A stretch of 10,790 bases of DNA from Candidatus Manganitrophaceae bacterium. Its GTDB lineage: Bacteria > Nitrospirota > Nitrospiria > SBBL01 > Manganitrophaceae. Below, piece by piece: positions 6,356 to 10,790 of the stretch (positions are counted from its first letter, which is position 1; each line of letters starts with the position of its first letter). The notes under the pieces were generated by a model. The model searched no databases. It was not told where the DNA came from and saw only the letters and a list, made by a program, of their open reading frames with translations. The translations under genes and the position numbers were made by a program. The DNA is taken from the NCBI GenBank assembly GCA_004297235.1, contig SCUR01000222.1, positions 1 to 10,790 on the forward strand, written 5' to 3'.

Positions 6356-6943
6356 ATGTCGTTCATTAACTACTCGGCCCGAGAGATCAATTGTAAGATC
6401 GTTTACTACGGCCCCGGTCTCTGCGGCAAGACGACCAACCTGATCTACATCTATAAGAAGACCAATCCCGACAGCAAGGGAAAGATGATCTCGCTCGCGA
6501 CCGAGACGGAGCGGACCCTCTTTTTCGATTTTCTCCCGTTGGCGCTCGGCAACATCAAAGGCTTCAAGGTCCGGTTTCATCTTTATACCGTGCCGGGGCA
6601 GGTCTTCTACGATGCGAGCCGGAAGCTGATTCTGCGGGGGGTTGACGGTGTCATCTTCGTCGCCGACTCTCAGGTGGAGCGGATGGAAGCGAACATCGAG
6701 AGCATGGAAAACCTGCGGAAGAACCTGAAGGACCAGGGGTTGAATTTGGACGCGATGCCTTTCGTCATTCAATACAACAAGCGCGATCTGCCGAATGTCG
6801 TGCCGGTGGAAGAGCTCAACCGGGTGCTCAATCCGCGCAACGTTCCCAATTTCGAAGCGGTGGCGGCGACCGGCAAAGGGGTTTTCGATACGCTGAAGGA
6901 GCTTGCGAAGACCGTCATCATGGAATTAAAGAAAAAATCTTAA
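6356..6943 (+). CDS. mglA: MglA, small Ras-like GTPase of cell polarity
   Basis: At 195 aa it has the same length as Myxococcus MglA and matches it closely throughout. The P-loop is GPGLCGKTT (19-27), the switch region holds R53 (arginine finger, in 'ATETERTLFF'), G3 is TVPGQ with Q82, and G4 is NKRD (142-145). The lack of the usual DxxG Asp, replaced by 'TVPG', is characteristic of the MglA family and not a defect. MglA-GTP marks the leading pole and drives gliding and type IV pilus polarity in Myxococcus; in other phyla it is thought to act with pili or other polar machines. TAAGGA (6344-6349) precedes ATG 6356 by 6 bases. Its TAA overlaps the stop codon of the convergent meaB gene. No pilus or gliding gene is in the window, so the local output is unknown. 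Confidence 0.96.
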   Translation: MSFINYSAREINCKIVYYGPGLCGKTTNLIYIYKKTNPDSKGKMISLATETERTLFFDFLPLALGNIKGFKVRFHLYTVPGQVFYDASRKLILRGVDGVIFVADSQVERMEANIESMENLRKNLKDQGLNLDAMPFVIQYNKRDLPNVVPVEELNRVLNPRNVPNFEAVAATGKGVFDTLKELAKTVIMELKKKS

Positions 6944-7857
6944 CCCTTTCCTCTCTTGATCCACGACCGAACCAAATCATAGGGATCCCGCTTCCTCAGA
7001 AGAATCGCCTCAATCTCCCGATCATCAAAAGAAGCCTCCGAAACAGTCTCTCCGAGAACCTCCCTCAGATGGGTCCGCAGCTCTTCTTCAACAAATTTTT
7101 TTTGTCTACTGATCCGGGCGTCCCGGTCGGCCGATGCTTTTTCAATCTCCGAGAGGAGGAGGAGAAGCCCCTCTCCTTTTTCGGCGGAGATCTTGATCAG
7201 AGGCCGATCATACACGGTCTCCCGAAGTTGGTGAAGCAGCTCCCGGGCCTCTCTCCGGTCCCCTTTGTTGACGGCGACCACGTCGCCGATTTCGAGCAGG
7301 CCCGCCTTCATCATCTGCACGTCGTCCCCCATCCCCGGAGCGAGAACCAACACCACCACATCGGCCAGGCGGGCGATCTCCACCTCGTCTTGACCGACGC
7401 CGACCGTCTCGATCAAGATCACCTCTTTCCCCATCGCATCGAGGATATGGATCGCATCGAAGAGGGCCGGGCTGATCCCGCCCCAGGCCCCGCGGGTGGC
7501 GAGGCTTCGGATAAACACCTGCCGGTCTAAAAAATGAGGATGCATCCGGAGACGATCGCCCAGAATGGCGCCCCCTGAGAGGGGGCTGGTCGGATCGATC
7601 GCCAGGACGCCGACCGACCGCTTTTGTTTTCGGAAGGAGGTGATCAGTTGGTTAATCAGGGTGCTCTTTCCGGCGCCGGCCGGACCGGTCACCCCGATGA
7701 GGGTGGCTCGGCCGGTATGGGGGAAGAGGGCTTTGAGGAGGGGGCGCGCCGCCCGATCGTGATTCTCAACGAGGGTCAACAGGCGCGAGGCGGAACGGAC
7801 ATCGCCTTTTAAGATTTGTCGCGTCCAGGCCTCTTTATTCCAGGAGCGTTTTTGCAA
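6940..7857 (-). CDS. meaB: MeaB/ArgK-family G-protein chaperone (methylmalonyl-CoA mutase-associated type)
   Basis: With a TTG start at 7857 this is a 305-aa GTPase. P-loop GPAGAGKST is at 58-66; then 'LAIDPTSPLSGGAILGDRLRM', 'FIRSLATRGAWGGIS', 'LIETVGVGQDEVEI', 'APGMGDDVQMMKAGLLEIGD' and NKGD (G4), all typical of MeaB/ArgK. The family guards and reloads adenosylcobalamin-dependent acyl-CoA mutases such as methylmalonyl-CoA mutase. TTG 7857 has GAGGA six bases before it and overlaps the acyl-CoA dehydrogenase end by 23 bases. ATG 7911 would give 323 aa but overlaps by 77 bases and its extra residues (rich in R and S, no ribosome site) read like a shadow of the other gene. The mutase itself is not in the window. 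The gene ends tail to tail with mglA. Confidence 0.9.
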   Translation of the reverse strand: MQKRSWNKEAWTRQILKGDVRSASRLLTLVENHDRAARPLLKALFPHTGRATLIGVTGPAGAGKSTLINQLITSFRKQKRSVGVLAIDPTSPLSGGAILGDRLRMHPHFLDRQVFIRSLATRGAWGGISPALFDAIHILDAMGKEVILIETVGVGQDEVEIARLADVVVLVLAPGMGDDVQMMKAGLLEIGDVVAVNKGDRREARELLHQLRETVYDRPLIKISAEKGEGLLLLLSEIEKASADRDARISRQKKFVEEELRTHLREVLGETVSEASFDDREIEAILLRKRDPYDLVRSWIKRGKG

Positions 7858-8977
7858 TGACCTTCCTCTGGATCTCAGAGGTCCCTTCGCCGATCTCGCA
7901 AAGCTTGGCATCGCGGAAGTAGCGCTCCACCGGATAATCCTTCAGATAGCCGGAGCCGCCGTGGATCTGAATCGCCTGGGTCGTCGCCCGCATCGCCGCC
8001 TCCGACGCAAAGAGCTTCGCCTCCGAGGCGGCCTGTTTGTACTCTTCTCCGGCATCCTTTAAGAGGGCGGCGCGGTAGACGAGAAGACGCGCGGCGTCGA
8101 TCTCGGTCGCCATGTCGGAGAGCTTCCACTGGATCGCCTGGAAATCGCCGATCGGTTTTCCGAATTGCTCACGCTCCTTTGCATATTGAATGGAGTCTTC
8201 CAGCGCGGCGCGCGCCAATCCGACCGCCATCGCCCCGATGCCGATCCGGCCGCCGTCCAAAATCTGGAGGACATCGTCAAAGCCGCGATGAAGGGTTCCG
8301 ATCAGATTTTCTTTTGGAATCTTGAGCTGATCGAAATGGAGCGCCGCCGTATCGGAGGCCCGCACGCCCAGCTTCTTCTCGACCTTCCCAACGGTCAGGC
8401 CGGGGGTTCCCGCCTCAACCACGAATGCGGAAATCCCACGCATGCCTTGGCTCCGATCGGTCGAAGCGGTGATCACATATACGCCGGCGACCGAGCCTTG
8501 CGTGATGAAGAGTTTGCTTCCGTTAAGCACCCAGTGATCCCCTTGCAGGGCGGCGCTCGTCTCCATCGCCGCGGCGTCGGAGCCCGATCCCGGCTCGGTC
8601 AGCGCCCAAGCGCCGAGCTTCTCTCCCTTCGCCAGCGGAACGACATACCGTTGCCGCTGCGCCTCGTTTCCGAATCGGTAGAGGTGCATCGTGCAGAGGG
8701 AGTTGTGCGAGGCGACGATCAACGCCGTGGCGCCGTCGACCCGCGCGATCTCTTCCAGGATGATCGCCGCCTCCATCGCCCCGAGCCCCGCGCCGCCGTA
8801 CTGCTCCGGGATGGCGATTCCGAGGAGCTTGAGCGCCGCCAGCTGGGGGATCAGCTCATGCGGAAAGCGCATCGTCTCATCCCGCTCCGACGCCCCCGGC
8901 GCGATCTTGGCGGCGGCGAACTCCCGGATCGTCTGCTGAAGCAGTTTTTGCTCTTCGGTCAGGTCGAAATCGATCAT
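7835..8977 (-). CDS. Acyl-CoA dehydrogenase
   Basis: The 380-aa length is exactly that of short/branched-chain acyl-CoA dehydrogenases. It has the N-terminal helical domain ('FDLTEEQKLLQQTIREFA'), the FAD/substrate signature 'AWALTEPGSGSDAAAM', the beta domain with 'WVLNGSKLFITQGSVAG', 'REQFGKPIGDFQAIQWKLSDMA' and the end 'IHGGSGYLKDYPVERYFRD'. The catalytic base is expected to be E364 in 'IGEGTSEIQR', the position used by SCAD and MCAD. It oxidises an acyl-CoA to the 2-enoyl-CoA and passes electrons to ETF, with FAD bound. Chain specificity cannot be read. It starts 6 bases after the stop of the upstream two-TM gene and overlaps meaB, so it is the core enzyme of a four-gene operon. Confidence 0.95.
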   Translation of the reverse strand: MIDFDLTEEQKLLQQTIREFAAAKIAPGASERDETMRFPHELIPQLAALKLLGIAIPEQYGGAGLGAMEAAIILEEIARVDGATALIVASHNSLCTMHLYRFGNEAQRQRYVVPLAKGEKLGAWALTEPGSGSDAAAMETSAALQGDHWVLNGSKLFITQGSVAGVYVITASTDRSQGMRGISAFVVEAGTPGLTVGKVEKKLGVRASDTAALHFDQLKIPKENLIGTLHRGFDDVLQILDGGRIGIGAMAVGLARAALEDSIQYAKEREQFGKPIGDFQAIQWKLSDMATEIDAARLLVYRAALLKDAGEEYKQAASEAKLFASEAAMRATTQAIQIHGGSGYLKDYPVERYFRDAKLCEIGEGTSEIQRKVIAKTLLE

Positions 8978-8983
8978 CGAACG

Positions 8984-9547
8984 TTACCCTGCCAGCTTAT
9001 TGATAATGAGCTCCCGAATTTTTTCGGGAAGTTTTCGGGAAAAGGTTTGGTAGAGGTTGGCCTTCTTGGTGAAATATTCGTTCTCGGACAGCAGGCGGGC
9101 CTCTCTCGTTTTTTCGAGAAGATCGAGCTTGGCCTGCAGCGCCGATTTCAGCTCGCTCCCCAACTGCGCCACCAGCACCTTGTTTCGCTCCATCTCTTTT
9201 TCACGAAAGTATTTCAGCAGCTTCTGAACCGAGTAGGCGGTGGTCCCGGCCGCGAAGAGGGGAAGCAGGACCGATAAGAATCGATACGTCCCGCTGCTGA
9301 CGACCCGGGTTCCTCCTTTCATTAATCCCCACGATGCGAGGGTGGCGTAAATCGGAGAGGTGGTGAAGGTGGAGGCGACCCAGCCGCCGACCAGAAGGGC
9401 GGCGACGGCGCTGGCGCCGGGGATTTGATTGAAGAGCTGTTTGAGGAGATAGCGGCCGATCTCTTTTCGCTCTTGCGCCATTTTTTTCTTGTCCCATTTT
9501 TTAAGACGGGTGAAGATGTCGGCCGCAATGTCGCTGATCTTGTCCAT
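8984..9547 (-). CDS. Unknown two-TM protein with coiled coil and SHOCT-like tail
   Basis: I do not recognise this 187-aa protein as a named family. After a basic, amphipathic start (residues 1-42, many K and R) come two likely membrane segments, about 44-63 (GASAVAALLVGGWVASTF) and 90-107 (FLSVLLPLFAAGTTAYSV). A charged helix then runs from 112 to about 160. The last part, 'LDLLEKTREARLLSENEYFTKKANLY', resembles a SHOCT domain (Leu-rich turn, then 'E-Y/F..KK..L'), a short module often found at the end of membrane or chaperone-like proteins. ATG 9547 lies 5 bases after the stop of the DUF35 gene with GAAGAAGAG upstream; a longer frame from 9826 runs inside that gene and is rejected. The tight spacing to the dehydrogenase puts it in the acyl-CoA operon, but its function is unknown. 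Confidence 0.8.
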   Translation of the reverse strand: MDKISDIAADIFTRLKKWDKKKMAQERKEIGRYLLKQLFNQIPGASAVAALLVGGWVASTFTTSPIYATLASWGLMKGGTRVVSSGTYRFLSVLLPLFAAGTTAYSVQKLLKYFREKEMERNKVLVAQLGSELKSALQAKLDLLEKTREARLLSENEYFTKKANLYQTFSRKLPEKIRELIINKLAG

Positions 9548-9552
9548 CGCCG

Positions 9553-10041
9553 TTACTCTTCTTCCTTGGGGACAAAGTAGACGTCGGTCGCTTTGAATTT
9601 GCTGTTCCGGAGAAACTGCGCCTGCACCGGCATCCCGATTTGCGCCTGATCGGGCTCGACGCCGATCAATCGGGAGAGGAAGAGGGTGTCGATCCCGCGA
9701 AACTCCACCAGGATCAAGGTGAACGGCGTCTCCTTCAGAAACGCCTCCCCGCCGAAGTAGCAGGTGGTGTGGGTATGGACCTTCCCCTCCAGCGGCAGCT
9801 CGATCCAATCGGTCTTGGCCCCGCACTCCATGCAGTGCGCGCGGGGGGTGGCGTATTTCCTTTTACATTTTTTGCAAGCGCTCCCGAGGAGCTTTCCCTG
9901 GGAAAGTCCGACGAAGAAGGGGGAGTCTTGCGCATACGAGTGGAGGTAGTCGATCTCGTAGTGCCATTTCATGATGATCGGATCGGTCTTGTAAAGGATG
10001 GTCCCTTCGTCTGTTTCGGGAAGGCGGGTTTTCTTGGCCAT
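9553..10041 (-). CDS. Zn-ribbon domain-containing OB-fold (DUF35) protein
   Basis: The 162-aa product has a rubredoxin-like zinc ribbon with C56, C59, C70 and C73 (CKKC and CMEC), followed by an OB-fold ('EGKVHTHTTCYFG', 'PFTLILVEFRGIDTLFLSRL', 'IGMPVQAQFL'). DUF35 proteins usually bind a thiolase or acyl-CoA hydratase partner and help it bind or channel acyl-CoA. Here no thiolase is next to it; the operon goes on to an unknown membrane protein, an acyl-CoA dehydrogenase and MeaB. The N-terminal ~50 residues before the ribbon include aromatic stretches (KWHYEIDYLHSYAQ), common in the family as the helical lead. GGAG lies 6 bases before ATG 10041. It is the first gene of its operon. Confidence 0.88.
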   Translation of the reverse strand: MAKKTRLPETDEGTILYKTDPIIMKWHYEIDYLHSYAQDSPFFVGLSQGKLLGSACKKCKRKYATPRAHCMECGAKTDWIELPLEGKVHTHTTCYFGGEAFLKETPFTLILVEFRGIDTLFLSRLIGVEPDQAQIGMPVQAQFLRNSKFKATDVYFVPKEEE

Positions 10042-10088
10042 GGCGTCTCCGTATGGGAGGTGAATGAGCGTTGATAAAGTCTGGAAAT

Positions 10089-10117
10089 AGTTTACTTTGG
10101 ATTCAATCTTTCTGCAA
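10089..10117 (-). promoter_or_regulatory. Possible promoter of the DUF35-acyl-CoA dehydrogenase-meaB operon
   Basis: On the minus strand TTGCAG (10112-10117) and TAAACT (10089-10094) are 17 bases apart, about 48 bases ahead of the DUF35 start. Both boxes are imperfect. It lies in the only AT-rich part of the 112-base gap between the 80-aa gene and the DUF35 gene, where no terminator was seen. Low-confidence motif call. Confidence 0.35.
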
Positions 10118-10153
10118 GGCGGGAGTTAAATGGGGCCATCGACTGTCGCACGA

Positions 10154-10396
10154 TTAAATCTGGCTCAGGATCTTCTCACATTCTTCAGGAGTAAAGTCTT
10201 GTCGATAAAAGCGGAGGAAGAGCTCCCTCCTGATTTCTCTTGGGTCGGCATTTGGATTTTGGTTGAGGATCGAGGCGAGCACCTGTTTGCGGGCCATGTC
10301 GAACATCGAAAAGCCCATCTTCAACCGCTCTTGTCCGGTTTTGTTCATCATCATTTGGTTAAATAGAGACTCTATCTCTGGAGTTGTATCCTTCAT
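10154..10396 (-). CDS. 80-aa protein of unknown function paired with a nucleotidyltransferase
   Basis: I do not know a function. The protein begins 'MKDTTPEIESLFNQMMMNKT', continues with 'GQERLKMGFSMFDMARKQVLASIL' and 'DPREIRRELFLRFYRQDFTPEE', and is all-helical and charged, with no membrane segment or cysteine. Short proteins of this look ('sgeeRl.mg..MfdaAr..v.aS') are, from memory, common beside AbiEii/MNT-like nucleotidyltransferase genes. ATG 10396 is chosen because it forms an ATGA overlap with the stop of the upstream gene, the mark of coupled translation; the longer frame from 10444 lies inside that gene. A partner or antidote role is possible but unproven. Confidence 0.8.
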   Translation of the reverse strand: MKDTTPEIESLFNQMMMNKTGQERLKMGFSMFDMARKQVLASILNQNPNADPREIRRELFLRFYRQDFTPEECEKILSQI

Positions 10397-10790
10397 TCGT
10401 TTACCCTTCGGTAAATTTCCCCTAGCCTTAATTTCTTTACCCATTCCTCGATATATCGTCGATCCAGATTGGGATCTGTTTCCATGAGATTTTTTACGTC
10501 CCTGATCTGCATTTCGGAGAAGCTGTCTCTGGCCCAGTCAAGTTTGGACAAGATCAGATCCTCGGGTGAGACCACATCGATGCTCATTCCTTCAAAGGGA
10601 ATGCTGCGCTTTCGTTCGAACTCAACCCTGCGGTATTCTGTATCTTTCCGGACGATAAAGTCAATCTTGACGACCTCTGGCCGATGAATGATATTGAACA
10701 TGCTCTTTCGACGCAAGGCGTCATGGACCATCTCCGGATCAATGTAGAAGTCAGCAGAAAATAGGGAGAAGAGTCTCTCGGCGTCGTGTT
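10393..10790 (-). CDS. Nucleotidyltransferase-like protein (MNT/AbiEii-type), 5' end outside window
   Basis: The frame is open to the right edge; residues before the first internal Met (10731) read 'RLFSLFSADFYIDPEM' and fit the family, so the gene is cut, not starting at 10731. The visible ~131 residues have 'MVHDALRRKSMFNIIH', then 'KIDFIV', whose Asp is likely the third catalytic acid of the nucleotidyltransferase fold, and 'SPEDLILSKLDWARDSFSEMQIRDVKNL', a conserved stretch of this group. The G-S and first two Asp lie beyond the edge, so activity cannot be judged. Proteins of this kind are found in toxin-antitoxin-like and abortive-infection pairs and also as orphans. The gene shares an ATGA overlap with the 80-aa gene. 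Confidence 0.72.
   Translation of the reverse strand, partial: HDAERLFSLFSADFYIDPEMVHDALRRKSMFNIIHRPEVVKIDFIVRKDTEYRRVEFERKRSIPFEGMSIDVVSPEDLILSKLDWARDSFSEMQIRDVKNLMETDPNLDRRYIEEWVKKLRLGEIYRRVNE

Noticed and set aside
8165..9277. A 370-codon plus-strand frame opposite the acyl-CoA dehydrogenase and the two-TM gene
   Set aside because: It spans two real minus-strand genes, is full of R, L, H and G, and has no domain.
9548..9826. A 93-residue N-terminal extension of the two-TM protein
   Set aside because: This part lies inside the DUF35 gene in another frame, is rich in R, G and D with no pattern, and a good start with proper spacing exists at 9547.
1..10790. CRISPR arrays, insertion sequences, tRNA or rRNA genes
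   Set aside because: No regularly spaced repeats, transposase motifs, terminal inverted repeats or RNA gene patterns were seen on either strand.

Overview
The window looks like a chromosomal segment from a mid-to-high-GC Gram-negative bacterium, most likely a Nitrospirota-type chemolithoautotroph. The pointers are a five-gene 2-oxoacid:ferredoxin oxidoreductase operon of the kind known from Hydrogenobacter and Nitrospira, which includes a CODH-beta/ACS-epsilon-like subunit and a separate small ferredoxin subunit, next to an MglA/MglB pair. The lineage is an inference from gene content; no rRNA or other marker is present. No mobile element, CRISPR array, tRNA or rRNA was seen.

Layout, plus strand. 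Positions 3-1413 hold the classic dnaX (3' end only) - ybaB/ebfC - recR recombination/replication cluster. A strong-looking promoter (1421-1450) follows recR directly and opens a leader of about 150 nt with a perfect 14-bp hairpin and a GNRA-capped hairpin. The leader precedes the oxidoreductase operon (1605-5292) in the order CODH-like subunit, alpha, beta, gamma, ferredoxin, closed by a clear Rho-independent terminator (5310-5345). The enzyme makes or cleaves a 2-oxoacid (pyruvate or 2-oxoglutarate) with CoA and reduced ferredoxin, and is a key CO2-fixing step of the reductive TCA cycle. A small unrecognised helical protein (5392-5652) follows. Next come mglB (5782-6273, own promoter) and mglA (6356-6943), a cell-polarity GTPase and its GAP/co-GEF, very close in sequence to the Myxococcus pair.

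Layout, minus strand. From right to left there is an MNT/AbiEii-like nucleotidyltransferase (cut by the window edge) joined by an ATGA overlap to an 80-aa protein of unknown function. Then comes a tight acyl-CoA operon: a Zn-ribbon/OB-fold DUF35 protein, an unknown two-TM protein with a SHOCT-like tail, an acyl-CoA dehydrogenase, and a MeaB/ArgK-type GTPase. The meaB stop codon overlaps the mglA stop codon tail to tail.

Most of the window is recognisable housekeeping and core metabolism. The least explained parts are the structured leader of the oxidoreductase operon, the altered cysteine spacing in its ferredoxin subunit, the orphan small protein after the terminator, the two-TM protein inside the acyl-CoA operon, and the nucleotidyltransferase/small-protein pair.
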